Of a stretch of DNA of 64,000 bases, positions 17,160 through 25,506 are shown piece by piece. Position numbers and translations under genes: made by a program. Numbering within the stretch: the first letter of the stretch is position 1; every line of letters begins with the position of its first letter. The notes beneath the pieces were generated by a model, which worked only from the letters and a program-made list of their open reading frames with translations, did no database searches and was not told the DNA's origin. The stretch is taken from the NCBI GenBank assembly GCA_964520475.1, contig CAZFNS010000008.1, forward strand, positions 14,304 through 78,303, in the 5' to 3' direction. This DNA is from Ruminobacter sp964520475 (GTDB lineage: Bacteria; Pseudomonadota; Gammaproteobacteria; Enterobacterales; Succinivibrionaceae).

Positions 17160-17815
17160 TGAGTGATTTACCTACCTCGCGAGAGGCCTTCGTCAGGCCG
17201 CTGATACAGGACAACCCCGTGATGATCCAGGTGCTCGGCATCTGCTCGTCGCTGGCGGTGACCTCGAACATGAAGACCGCGCTGGTCATGAGCCTCGCCC
17301 TGACTTTCGTCACCGCGTTCTCCAACCTGATCATTTCCTCGATCCGCCGGTTCATCCCGAACAGCGTGAGAATCATCGCGCAGATGACGGTAATCGCCTC
17401 GCTGGTCATCATCGTCGACCAGCTGCTCAAGGCCTTCAGCTACGACCTGTCCAAGCAGCTCTCCGTGTTCGTCGGCCTGATCATCACGAACTGCATCGTC
17501 ATGGGCCGGGCCGAGGCGTTCGCCATGAAGTACCCGCCCGTCCTGTCGTTCTTCGACGGTCTCGGCAACGGCTGCGGCTACGGCATCATCCTCTGCTTCC
17601 TCGGCACCGTCCGCGAGCTCGCCGGCTCGGGCAAATGGTTCGACGTCACCGTCTTCCAGACCGTGAACGACGGCGGCTGGTACGTGCCCAACGGCTTCAT
17701 GCTCATGCCCCCGTGCGCCTTCTTCCTGATCGGCCTGCTCATCTGGCTGACCAACCAGGTCTGCGGCACCGGCGGCAAGCCCGACTATGACACAACTCGT
17801 AAGGACGCTTCATGA
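17159..17815 (+). CDS. nqrD: Na+-translocating NADH:quinone reductase subunit D
   Basis: NqrD pairs with NqrE as inverted membrane halves that hold an intramembrane 2Fe-2S cluster. From ATG 17159 the product has 218 residues and about six hydrophobic segments. Family motifs include NPVMIQVLGICSSLAVT, with one cluster cysteine, and NCIVMGRAEAFAMK with the other. An open frame extends upstream inside nqrC, but the ATG overlapping the nqrC stop fits the family length. Its stop overlaps the nqrE start (ATGA). Confidence 0.96.
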   Translation: MSDLPTSREAFVRPLIQDNPVMIQVLGICSSLAVTSNMKTALVMSLALTFVTAFSNLIISSIRRFIPNSVRIIAQMTVIASLVIIVDQLLKAFSYDLSKQLSVFVGLIITNCIVMGRAEAFAMKYPPVLSFFDGLGNGCGYGIILCFLGTVRELAGSGKWFDVTVFQTVNDGGWYVPNGFMLMPPCAFFLIGLLIWLTNQVCGTGGKPDYDTTRKDAS

Positions 17816-18408
17816 TGGATTACGTAAATTTATTCATAAGGTCTGTTTTCATCGAAAACCTCGCGCTGAGCTTTTTCCTGGGCATGTGCACCTTCCTGGC
17901 CGTGTCCAAGAAGGTCAAGACGGCCATCGGCCTCGGCATCGCCGTCATCGTCGTGCAGACGATCGCGGTCCCGGCCAACAACGTCGTGTACACGTACGTC
18001 CTGAAGCCCAACGCCATCCAGACCGGCATCGACCTGTCCTTCCTCGGGTTCATAACCTACATCGGCGTCATCGCCGCCCTGGTGCAGATCCTCGAGATGT
18101 TCCTGGACAAGTACGTGCCCAGCCTGTATTCGGCGCTCGGCATCTTCCTGCCGCTCATCACCGTGAACTGCGCGATCTTCGGAGGCGTGTCGTTCATGGT
18201 GCAGCGCGAGTACAACTTCGCCGAGTCGGTGGTGTACGGCATAGGATCGGGCTCCTCGTGGGCCCTGGCCCTGATTCTCCTCGCGGCCGTCCGCGAAAAG
18301 CTGAAGTACGCGCACCTCCCCGAGGGCCTGAACGGCCTCGGCATCGTGTTCATTACCGCGGGACTTATCGCCCTGGGCTTTATGTCCTTCTCCGGCATTA
18401 AACTGTAA
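17812..18408 (+). CDS. nqrE: Na+-translocating NADH:quinone reductase subunit E
   Basis: NqrE is the six-helix partner of NqrD. The 198-residue protein starts MMDYVNLFIRSVFIENLAL and has the cysteine motifs FLGMCTFLAVSKK and LITVNCAIFGG that ligate the shared 2Fe-2S cluster. The consecutive ATGs at 17812 and 17815 are both possible starts. It ends 14 nt before nqrF, where a GGGGGC stretch provides a ribosome binding site. Confidence 0.96.
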   Translation: MMDYVNLFIRSVFIENLALSFFLGMCTFLAVSKKVKTAIGLGIAVIVVQTIAVPANNVVYTYVLKPNAIQTGIDLSFLGFITYIGVIAALVQILEMFLDKYVPSLYSALGIFLPLITVNCAIFGGVSFMVQREYNFAESVVYGIGSGSSWALALILLAAVREKLKYAHLPEGLNGLGIVFITAGLIALGFMSFSGIKL

Positions 18409-18422
18409 GGGGGCAAGAACAG

Positions 18423-19649
18423 ATGTTAACCGTATTGTATGGCGTCAGCCTGTTTATCATCATCGTGATGGCTCTGGTGAGCGCGATTGTCGTCGCCAAG
18501 CACTTCATGGTGAACAGCGGCGACGTGACCATCGGCATCAACGGCGATCCCGACAAGGCCGTGCAGGTGCCGGCGGGCGACAAGCTCCTGACGTCCCTCG
18601 CCAACCAGGGCATCTTCGTGCCGTCGGCGTGCGGCGGCGGCGGAGCCTGCGGGCAGTGCCGCTGCAAGGTGCTCAAGGGCGGCGGCGACGTGATCCCGAC
18701 CGAGCTCGGCCACCTGACCAAGCGCGAGGTCCGCGAGGGCTGGCGCCTGGCCTGCCAGGTGGGCGTGCGCCAGAACATGGAGATCGAGCTCCCGGCTTCG
18801 GTCTTCGGCGTGAAGAAGTGGATCTGCACCGTCATTTCCAACAAGAACGTGGCCACGTTCATCAAGGAGCTGCGCCTGCGCATCCCCGAGGGGGAGGAGG
18901 TGCCGTTCCGGGCCGGCGGCTACATCCAGATCGAGGCCGAGCCCCACACCGTGAACTATCGGGATTTCGACATCCCGGAGGAATATCTCGGCGACTGGGA
19001 GAAGTACAAGCTCCGCGATCTGGTTTCCAAAGTGGACACGCACATCCTCAGGGCCTACTCCATGGCCTCCTATCCCGAGGAGAAGGGGCTCATCATGCTC
19101 AACGTGCGCATCGCCACGCCGCCCCTGCGCGACCTGACCCTGCCGCCGGGGCAGATGTCCTCGTACATCTGGTCCCTCAAGCCGGGCGACAAGGTCACCA
19201 TCTCCGGGCCGTTCGGCGAATTTTTCGCCAAGGAGACCGACGCCGAAATGGTGTTCATCGGCGGCGGCGCCGGCATGGCCCCGATGCGCTCGCACATCTT
19301 CGACCAGCTCAAGCGCATCAAGACGAACCGCAAGATCAGCTTCTGGTACGGGGCGCGCTCCCTCAAGGAGATGTTCTACCAGGACGAGTTCGATCAGCTG
19401 GCCCGCGAGCATCCCAACTTCACCTGGCACGTCGCCCTGAGCGACGCCCAGCCCGAGGACAACTGGACGGGCTACACCGGCTTCATCTCCAACGTGCTTT
19501 ACGAGAACTACCTCAAGAACCACAAGGCTCCGGAAGACTGCGAGTTCTACATGTGCGGTCCCCCGATGATGACGAAGTCGACCATCGACATGCTGCACAG
19601 CCTGGGCGTTGAGGACGAGAACATTCTCCTCGACAATTTCGGCGCCTGA
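18423..19649 (+). CDS. nqrF: Na+-translocating NADH:quinone reductase subunit F
   Basis: NqrF is the electron-input subunit: it oxidises NADH through FAD and passes electrons to a 2Fe-2S cluster. The 408-residue product has one N-terminal membrane helix, then a ferredoxin domain with Cys70, Cys76, Cys79 and Cys111 at exactly the V. cholerae positions. The flavin domain follows (RAYSMASYPEE) and the NADH-binding domain (FIGGGAGMAPMRSH, CGPPMM). It is the last gene of the operon. No apbE or nqrM, often found directly downstream, follows here. Confidence 0.97.
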   Translation: MLTVLYGVSLFIIIVMALVSAIVVAKHFMVNSGDVTIGINGDPDKAVQVPAGDKLLTSLANQGIFVPSACGGGGACGQCRCKVLKGGGDVIPTELGHLTKREVREGWRLACQVGVRQNMEIELPASVFGVKKWICTVISNKNVATFIKELRLRIPEGEEVPFRAGGYIQIEAEPHTVNYRDFDIPEEYLGDWEKYKLRDLVSKVDTHILRAYSMASYPEEKGLIMLNVRIATPPLRDLTLPPGQMSSYIWSLKPGDKVTISGPFGEFFAKETDAEMVFIGGGAGMAPMRSHIFDQLKRIKTNRKISFWYGARSLKEMFYQDEFDQLAREHPNFTWHVALSDAQPEDNWTGYTGFISNVLYENYLKNHKAPEDCEFYMCGPPMMTKSTIDMLHSLGVEDENILLDNFGA

Positions 19650-19668
19650 CCGGGCGGCGCGGTTTCGG

Positions 19669-19703
19669 AAGGGCTCCCGCTCCCGCGGGGGCCCTTATTT
19701 TTT
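19669..19703 (+). terminator. Rho-independent terminator of the nqr operon
   Basis: AAGGGCTCCCGC pairs with GCGGGGGCCCTT (some G-U), followed by ATTTTTTT. It starts about 20 nt after the nqrF stop. Confidence 0.8.
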
Positions 19704-19762
19704 GCGGGCGGGGCGGGGCGCCGCCGCCCGGGCGGCGCGTCATTTGTGTTAATCAGTTAAAG

Positions 19763-19789
19763 TTAACGCGCGCCGGTTTGTAATAAAAT
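19763..19789 (+). promoter_or_regulatory. Possible promoter of glnD
   Basis: An AT-rich patch in a GC-rich spacer holds TTAACG (19763-19768) and TAAAAT (19784-19789) with a short 15-nt spacer. Weak match; position about 70 nt before glnD is the main support. Confidence 0.3.
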
Positions 19790-19860
19790 CACATACGGGC
19801 GGGGCGCCGGGGCGCGGGTCCCGCGCGGGGGCTTCCCCCCGGACGGAAAGAGGACGGAAC

Positions 19861-22491
19861 ATGACGACGGACATCGGTGATTTCTGGCCCGAAGGCGAGA
19901 TAACCATGCAGAACGGCCGCGAGGCGATCGCCCGGCAATTCGAGAGCCTCAAGGCGGACTTTTTCGCGGGGGTGACGGTGGAAGAGCTCGTGCTGGCCCG
20001 CTCCGCCTTCATCGACGCCCTCATGACCAGGCTGTACCGGCAGTTCGGCTTCGACGGCTACCCCGGGCTGTGCCTGTGCGCCGTGGGCGGCTACGGGCGC
20101 TCGGATCTGCAGCCGCGCTCGGACATCGACATCCTCATCATCACCGACGAGCCCGTCCCGGACGCCCTCCGGGAGCGGATCGCGCGGTTCACCGGCCTGC
20201 TGTGGGATCTGCGCCTCGACGTCGGCCAGTCGGTGCGCACCGTCGACGAATGCGTGACCGAGGGGCGCAAGGACGTCACCGTCGCCACCAACTGCCTCGA
20301 GTCGCGCTTTCTCGCGGGCTCGGCCGAGATCTTCCGCCGTTTCCGGGCGCGGATCGAGGCGGACGACTTCTGGCCCGCCGGGGAGTTTTTCAGGGCGAAG
20401 ATCAGCGAGCAGACCGCCCGCCGCTCCTCCCACCGGGATTCCATCTACATGCTGGAGCCGGATCTCAAGAACAATCCCGGGGGCCTCAGGGACATCCAGA
20501 ACATCCAGTGGATCGCGCGCAAGGCCTTCGGCATCCGCACGCTCCGGGATCTCTGGACGGGCGGCCTCCTCACCCGGATGGAATACATCGAGCTCCGGGA
20601 ATGCCGGGATTTCCTGTGGCGCGTCAGGTTCGCGCTGCATATCTCCGTGAACAGGCCGGACAACCGCCTGACGTTCGACTGCCAGCGCAAGGTCGCCGAG
20701 CATCTCGGCTACGCCGGGGAGGGCAACGCGCCGGTCGAGGCCCTCATGAAGCGGTTCTTCCAGACTTTGCACCGGGTTCTCGAGCTCAACGAGATCTGCA
20801 TGCAGCTGATGCAGGAGCGGATTTTTCCGAAAAAGCTGATCAAGGGCAAGGTCTTCAACCAGTATTTCCTGCTGCGGGACGACCTGATCGACGTGATGGA
20901 TCCCGAGATCTTCGTGAAAAAGCCCCAGACGATCCTCGAGCTCTTCCTCATCCTGACGGAGCGCGAGGAGCTCTCGGGCATATACGTCCGGTGCATCAGG
21001 CACCTGCGCGCGGCGCGGCGCAGCATCAACTTCCACCTGTGCGAGCGGCGGGAGTGCCGCGCGATCTTCCGGAAAATCATCTCCAAGCCCCGGGCGCTCG
21101 CCGCGGCCCTGCCGATCATGCACCGGCACCACATCCTGTCGCTGTACACCCCGCACTGGGAGAACATCGCGGGGCTCATGCAGTTCGACATGTTCCACAC
21201 CTACACCGTGGACGAGCACACCATGCGGGCCCTGCGGAACATCTACGACTTCACGCACGGGCGGAAAGCGGACTTCAGCCTGTTCAGGCAGGCCTACGGG
21301 CACATTCCCTCGCCCGATCTGCTGGTGCTCGCGACCCTGTTCCACGACATCGGCAAGGGCCGGGGCGGCCACCACGCCGAGAACGGCGCCCCCATGGCCC
21401 GCTACTTCTGCCAGCTCCACGGCTACAACCGCTACGAAAGCAAGCTGGTCGCCTGGATGGTGCGGAACCATCTCTACATGTCCATGGTCGCGCAGCGGCG
21501 GGACATCTCCTCGCCCGAGGTGGTGGCGGAATTCGCGCGGCGGGTGGGGGACGAGACCTGCCTCAACTACCTGTACTGCCTCACCGTGGCGGACATCTGC
21601 GGCACGAACGACACCGAATGGAACAGCTACAAGGACACGCTGCTGCGCACCCTGTACTTCGAGGCCCGGGACGCGCTGCGCAAGGGGCTGGAAAATCCCC
21701 CGGACCTCAGCCTCCACGTGCGCGAGAACCAGAAGCGGGCCATGGGCATGCTCACCGCCACCGGGATCAGTCCCATCGAGGTGTTCAAGGTGTGGACCAA
21801 CCTGAAGCGCGACTACTTCATCAGGTACTCGCCGCAGCAGATCGCCTGGCACACCCGGAACATCATCAGCCACCAGGACGATGGCCCGCTCATCCTGTTC
21901 GGCCAGGACGGCGCGACCGGGGGAACCGAGCTGTTCATCTACACGAAGGAGTACAACGGGCTGTTCGCGCGGGTCACGGGCGTGCTCGCGGAGAAGAACC
22001 TGAACGTCCTCGCCTCGACCATCTCGAACACGGGCAACAATTACGCCCTCGACACCTTCACGTTCGTGGACAACGCGGGCCGCCAGATCGATTTCGACCG
22101 GATCCCGGCCATCCGGAGGGCCCTCGCGGACTCCGTCGCCTCGCCGGAGTACCGGCCGCCGAAAATAAAGCCGCTTCCCCAGCGGCTCAGGCAGTTCCGG
22201 CACCCGACGGCGGTGACGTTCCTCGAGGACGGCGAATCCGCCCTGACCCCGCTCGAGATCACCACGCTGGACCGGCCGGGGCTCCTCGCCAAAATCGCCA
22301 AGGTGTTCAGCGAAAACGATCTGGTCATCCACGCGGCCAAGATAACCACGACCGGAGAACGGGCCGACGACTTCTTCTCGGTCACCGGCCAGGACGGGCT
22401 GCCTCTGGGCGCGGAGGCGCGCGAGCGGCTCCGCGCCGAGCTCACGGAGCTCCTCGACGCCGGGGGCCTCGCGGAAGGCCCCGGCGCGTGA
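19861..22491 (+). CDS. glnD: [Protein-PII] uridylyltransferase / uridylyl-removing enzyme
   Basis: GlnD senses glutamine and adds or removes UMP on PII proteins to control nitrogen assimilation. The 876-residue protein (E. coli 890) has the nucleotidyltransferase motif GGYGRSDLQPRSDID near residue 75, an HD domain with FHDIGKGRGGHH near residue 493 for UMP removal, and two C-terminal ACT domains near 690 (TELFIYTKEYNGLFARV) and 798 (LEITTLDRPGLLAKIAK) for glutamine sensing. AGAGGA lies upstream of ATG 19861. It converges on map, whereas in E. coli glnD and map are on the same strand. Confidence 0.96.
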   Translation: MTTDIGDFWPEGEITMQNGREAIARQFESLKADFFAGVTVEELVLARSAFIDALMTRLYRQFGFDGYPGLCLCAVGGYGRSDLQPRSDIDILIITDEPVPDALRERIARFTGLLWDLRLDVGQSVRTVDECVTEGRKDVTVATNCLESRFLAGSAEIFRRFRARIEADDFWPAGEFFRAKISEQTARRSSHRDSIYMLEPDLKNNPGGLRDIQNIQWIARKAFGIRTLRDLWTGGLLTRMEYIELRECRDFLWRVRFALHISVNRPDNRLTFDCQRKVAEHLGYAGEGNAPVEALMKRFFQTLHRVLELNEICMQLMQERIFPKKLIKGKVFNQYFLLRDDLIDVMDPEIFVKKPQTILELFLILTEREELSGIYVRCIRHLRAARRSINFHLCERRECRAIFRKIISKPRALAAALPIMHRHHILSLYTPHWENIAGLMQFDMFHTYTVDEHTMRALRNIYDFTHGRKADFSLFRQAYGHIPSPDLLVLATLFHDIGKGRGGHHAENGAPMARYFCQLHGYNRYESKLVAWMVRNHLYMSMVAQRRDISSPEVVAEFARRVGDETCLNYLYCLTVADICGTNDTEWNSYKDTLLRTLYFEARDALRKGLENPPDLSLHVRENQKRAMGMLTATGISPIEVFKVWTNLKRDYFIRYSPQQIAWHTRNIISHQDDGPLILFGQDGATGGTELFIYTKEYNGLFARVTGVLAEKNLNVLASTISNTGNNYALDTFTFVDNAGRQIDFDRIPAIRRALADSVASPEYRPPKIKPLPQRLRQFRHPTAVTFLEDGESALTPLEITTLDRPGLLAKIAKVFSENDLVIHAAKITTTGERADDFFSVTGQDGLPLGAEARERLRAELTELLDAGGLAEGPGA

Positions 22492-22498
22492 GCCCGGG

Positions 22499-23302
22499 CT
22501 AGGCTCCGGCGGCGATGAACCGGCCGAGGGTGTCCTCTTCCTCGTCCCGCAGCGTCAGGACCTCGCAGCCGGTTTCGGTGATGACGATCTGGTGCTCGAA
22601 CTGGGCCGACGGCTGTTTGTCGGCGGTGGTCACGGTCCAGCCGTCTTTTTTGTTCAGCCTGACCTTCCAGCCCCCGGCGTTGATCATGGGCTCGATGGTG
22701 AACACCATGCCCGGCCGGAGCGTCAGGCTGTAGGGATTGGGGTAGTAGTGGACGACCTGGGGCGGCTCGTGGAAGCCCTCGCCGATGCCGTGGCCGCAGT
22801 AGTCGCGCACCACCGAGAACCCTTCCCGGTCGGCTATTTTCTGGATGGCTTTGCCGACGTCGGTGAGGTTGCGGCCCGGGCCCATGGCCCGGATGGCCTC
22901 GTAAAGGCACTGCTGCGTCGCCCTGACGAGGCGGCGGTTCCGCGGGGAGGTTTCCCCGACGACGTACATTTTGCTGGTGTCGCCGTGCCAGCCGTCCTTG
23001 ATCACGGTGACGTCGATGTTGACGATGTCGCCGTTGTGGAGCCGGCGCGGGCCGGGGATGCCGTGGCACACCACCTCGTTCACCGAGATGCAGGCGCATT
23101 TCGGGTAGCCGTTGTAGCCCAGGCAGGCCGACACCGCCTGCCGGTCCTCCTCGATGAATTTAAGCATGATGTCGTCCAGCTCGCCGGTGGTCACGCCCGC
23201 CCGGACGTGCGGCCCGATCATGTCCAGGGTCTCGGCGGCTATCCGGCAGGCGGGCCGCATTTTTTCGATCTGGGCCGCGGTTTTTACAATAACGTTGTTC
23301 AT
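22499..23302 (-). CDS. map: Methionine aminopeptidase type I
   Basis: Map removes the initiator methionine from nascent proteins. The 267-residue product (E. coli 264) has the pita-bread fold metal ligands in NIDVTVIKDGWHGDTS, CGHGIGEGFHEPP, FTIEPM and the C-terminal FEHQIVITETG. LGYNGYPKCACISVNEVVCHG marks the substrate-binding region and the type I group without an N-terminal extension. It is transcribed divergently from rpsB, as in enterobacteria. The stop is 8 bp from the end of the convergent glnD, with no terminator between. Confidence 0.97.
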   Translation of the reverse strand: MNNVIVKTAAQIEKMRPACRIAAETLDMIGPHVRAGVTTGELDDIMLKFIEEDRQAVSACLGYNGYPKCACISVNEVVCHGIPGPRRLHNGDIVNIDVTVIKDGWHGDTSKMYVVGETSPRNRRLVRATQQCLYEAIRAMGPGRNLTDVGKAIQKIADREGFSVVRDYCGHGIGEGFHEPPQVVHYYPNPYSLTLRPGMVFTIEPMINAGGWKVRLNKKDGWTVTTADKQPSAQFEHQIVITETGCEVLTLRDEEEDTLGRFIAAGA

Positions 23303-23377
23303 GAAGCGCTTTCCCGTTTTTGCGCGCGGCCCGGGATCCCGGCCGGACGGCGCGCGGACAGAAGAAAATCCGCGGTA

Positions 23378-23386
23378 ATTATAACA
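23378..23386 (-). promoter_or_regulatory. Extended -10 promoter of map
   Basis: On the minus strand TGTTATAAT has a perfect -10 (TATAAT, 23383-23378) and the TGN extension, 76 nt before the map start. The -35 region is GC-rich and weak. Confidence 0.6.
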
Positions 23387-23431
23387 TTATTTCCCGGCCC
23401 CGGCGCCGCCCGGCCCGGCGCGAAAAAACTG

Positions 23432-23460
23432 TTGAACCCCGCGCCCTTACGGGGTATAAT
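23432..23460 (+). promoter_or_regulatory. Strong sigma-70 promoter of rpsB-tsf
   Basis: TTGAAC (23432-23437), 17-nt spacer, TATAAT (23455-23460). A GC-rich discriminator follows (CCGTCTGC), usual for stringently controlled ribosomal promoters. It predicts a leader of about 150 nt before rpsB. Confidence 0.88.
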
Positions 23461-23488
23461 CCGTCTGCTTTCCGCTCCGCGCGGAAAG

Positions 23489-23522
23489 CCGGCGCGCCGC
23501 GCCGGGTTTATTTTTTTTTTTT
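23489..23522 (+). terminator. Terminator-like hairpin in the rpsB leader
   Basis: Perfect 7-bp stem CCGGCGC (23489-23495) with GCGCCGG (23499-23505), then GTTTA and 12 T residues to 23522. It lies between the rpsB promoter and gene, so it could attenuate transcription. The rest of the leader up to 23620 is gene-free and probably carries the S2 autoregulatory structure known in gammaproteobacteria; I could not fold it by eye. Confidence 0.55.
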
Positions 23523-23620
23523 ACGATCACACACACCGGGCTTCAAGGGCAAATGTGGGGGTGCTGCAGGTCAGTTCACATTCCCGTCCGGTGGAGGAAC
23601 AACCCCGTAAGGATAATCGG

Positions 23621-24343
23621 ATGTCTAAAGTTTCTATCGACGAAATGTTCGAAGCCGGCGTTCACTTCGGCCACCAGACCCGCTACTGGAACCCGAAGAT
23701 GAAGCAGTACATTTACGGCGCCCGCAACGGCGTGCACATCATCAACCTCGACCGGACCGAGGAACTCTTCAACGACGCCCTCAACTTCATCGGCCGGAAG
23801 GTGGCGAACAAGGGCAAGGTGCTCTTCGTGGGCACCAAGCGCGCCGCCGCCGATCAGGTCAGGGAGTACGCGCTCTCCTGCGGCCAGTTCTACGTCAACC
23901 ACCGCTGGCTCGGCGGCATGCTCACCAACTACAAGACCGTCAGGCAGTCCATCAGGCGCCTCAAGGATCTCGAGACCCAGGCCTCCGACGGGACCTTCGA
24001 GAAGCTCACCAAGAAAGAGGCCCTCGAGCGCACCCGCGTCATGGCCAAGCTCGAAAGGAGCCTGGGCGGCATCAAGGACATGGGCAGCCTGCCCGACGTG
24101 CTGTTCGTAATCGACGCCGAGGTTGAGCACATCGCGATCAAGGAAGCCAGCAAGCTCGGCATCCCGGTGGTGGCCGTCGTGGACACCAACTCGGATCCCG
24201 ATCTGGTCAACTACGTGATCCCGGGCAACGATGACGCCATCCGCGCCATCAATCTGTACCTCAGCGCCGCGGCCGCCGCCGTGAACGAGGCCCGCGAGGT
24301 CCGCGAGGCCGAAGCCGCGGCCGCCGCGAAGGAAGAGGCCTGA
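23621..24343 (+). CDS. rpsB: 30S ribosomal protein S2
   Basis: S2 binds the 30S subunit late in assembly near the head-body junction, with S1. The 240-residue product begins MSKVSIDEMFEAGVHFGHQT, the family signature. FVGTKRAAADQV, HRWLGGMLTNYKTV and VVAVVDTNSDPDLV are conserved. The C-terminal tail is Ala/Glu-rich. The frame is open upstream through the leader, but ATG 23621 matches all S2 proteins and has GTAAGGA at 23607-23613 as ribosome binding site. It is cotranscribed with tsf. Confidence 0.98.
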   Translation: MSKVSIDEMFEAGVHFGHQTRYWNPKMKQYIYGARNGVHIINLDRTEELFNDALNFIGRKVANKGKVLFVGTKRAAADQVREYALSCGQFYVNHRWLGGMLTNYKTVRQSIRRLKDLETQASDGTFEKLTKKEALERTRVMAKLERSLGGIKDMGSLPDVLFVIDAEVEHIAIKEASKLGIPVVAVVDTNSDPDLVNYVIPGNDDAIRAINLYLSAAAAAVNEAREVREAEAAAAAKEEA

Positions 24344-24368
24344 TCCGGGTCTTCCGTCCGTTAAACCG

Positions 24369-24390
24369 CGGGGAGGGACCGCTCTCCCCG
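24369..24390 (+). other. Hairpin between rpsB and tsf
   Basis: CGGGGAG (24369-24375) pairs with CTCCCCG (24384-24390). There is no T run, so it is probably a partial attenuator or RNA-processing site setting the S2:EF-Ts ratio, as in the E. coli rpsB-tsf spacer. Confidence 0.5.
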
Positions 24391-24428
24391 CCCGCTTAAG
24401 CTTACACAGAAATTTTGGGATATTTAAG

Positions 24429-25328
24429 ATGGCAAACATTACCGCTGCTCTCGTAAAAGAATTACGCGAGCGTACCGGCGCCGGCATGATGGACTGCAAG
24501 AAGGCCCTGGTGGCCGCCGGCGGCGACATCGAGAAGGCGATCGACGACATGCGCAAGAGCGGCCAGGCCAAGGCCGCCAAGAAGGCCGGCCGCGTGACCG
24601 CCGAAGGCGTCATCGTCGCCGCGGCCTCCGCGAACGGCACGTTCATCGCCGAGATCAACTGCGAAACCGACTTCGTGGCCAAGGACGCCAGCTTCAACGA
24701 GTTCTGCGCGAAGATCGCCGCGATCGCCGCCGACAACGGCGTGACCGACGTCGAGGCCCTCAAGGCCCTGCCCTACGAGGGCGACGAGACCGTCGGGGCC
24801 CGCCTCACCGCGCTGATCGCCCGGATCGGCGAGAACATGTCGATCCGCCGCGTCGCCGGGATCAAGGGACCCAACGTCGGCCTGTACATCCACGGCAACC
24901 GGCGCATCGGCGTCCTGGTCGACATGGAAGGCGGCGACGCCGCCCTGGCCAAGGACGTCGCCATGCACGTCTGCGGCCTGAACCCGCAGTACGTGAACCC
25001 GGAGGACGTTCCGGCCGAGCAGGTCGAGCACGAGCGCCAGGTCCAGCTCGAGCTGGCCCTCAAGGAGAACGCCGAGGCCGCCAAGCCGAAGCCCGCCGCG
25101 ATCGTGGAAAAGATCATCAGCGGCCGCATGGCCAAGTACACCGGCGAGATCTCGCTGACCGAGCAGAACTTCGTCAAGGACGACAGCGTGAAGGTCGGCG
25201 ACCTGCTCAAGGCGCACGGCGCCGTCGTCAGGTCGTTCGTGCGCATGGTCGTGGGCGAGGGCATCGAGAAGAAGTCCGCGGACTTCGCGTCCGAGGTGGC
25301 CGAGCAGATGGCCGCCGCCAGGAAGTAG
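24429..25328 (+). CDS. tsf: Elongation factor Ts
   Basis: EF-Ts exchanges GDP for GTP on EF-Tu. The 299-residue protein has the N-terminal UBA-like domain (VKELRERTGAGMMDCKKAL) and the first core motif INCETDFVAKD that contacts EF-Tu. A coiled-coil region lies around residues 190-225, and EQNFVKDDS is at the C-terminal core. The family has 283 residues in E. coli. It is the second gene of rpsB-tsf and is followed by a terminator. Confidence 0.98.
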   Translation: MANITAALVKELRERTGAGMMDCKKALVAAGGDIEKAIDDMRKSGQAKAAKKAGRVTAEGVIVAAASANGTFIAEINCETDFVAKDASFNEFCAKIAAIAADNGVTDVEALKALPYEGDETVGARLTALIARIGENMSIRRVAGIKGPNVGLYIHGNRRIGVLVDMEGGDAALAKDVAMHVCGLNPQYVNPEDVPAEQVEHERQVQLELALKENAEAAKPKPAAIVEKIISGRMAKYTGEISLTEQNFVKDDSVKVGDLLKAHGAVVRSFVRMVVGEGIEKKSADFASEVAEQMAAARK

Positions 25329-25365
25329 CCCGCGCGGGGACGACGCGGAAAACGCGGAAAAAAGA

Positions 25366-25389
25366 GGGGGCCGGCGGCTCCCTTTTTTT
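25366..25389 (+). terminator. Rho-independent terminator of rpsB-tsf
   Basis: GGGGGCC (25366-25372) pairs with GGCTCCC (25376-25382, one G-U), 3-nt loop, followed by seven T residues. Confidence 0.8.
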
Positions 25390-25439
25390 GTTTGCCCCCC
25401 GGGCCGCGCGCACGGTAGACGCAAAATCGCTTTTCGGTT

Positions 25440-25445
25440 TATAAT
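25440..25445 (+). promoter_or_regulatory. -10 element of a pyrH-frr promoter
   Basis: Perfect TATAAT in the spacer between the tsf terminator and pyrH, 62 nt before the start. The -35 (TAGACG-like around 25416-25421) is weak. Confidence 0.5.
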
Positions 25446-25506
25446 AAAGCCGCTTTGAGACCCGCGCGGCGGGCGCGGAAAAAAAGACGGAACACCGGAG
25501 AGGCGC

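Noticed and set aside
19789..22332. 847-codon open frame antisense to glnD
   Set aside because: Shadow of a well-conserved gene; composition is Val/Glu/Arg-rich without motifs.
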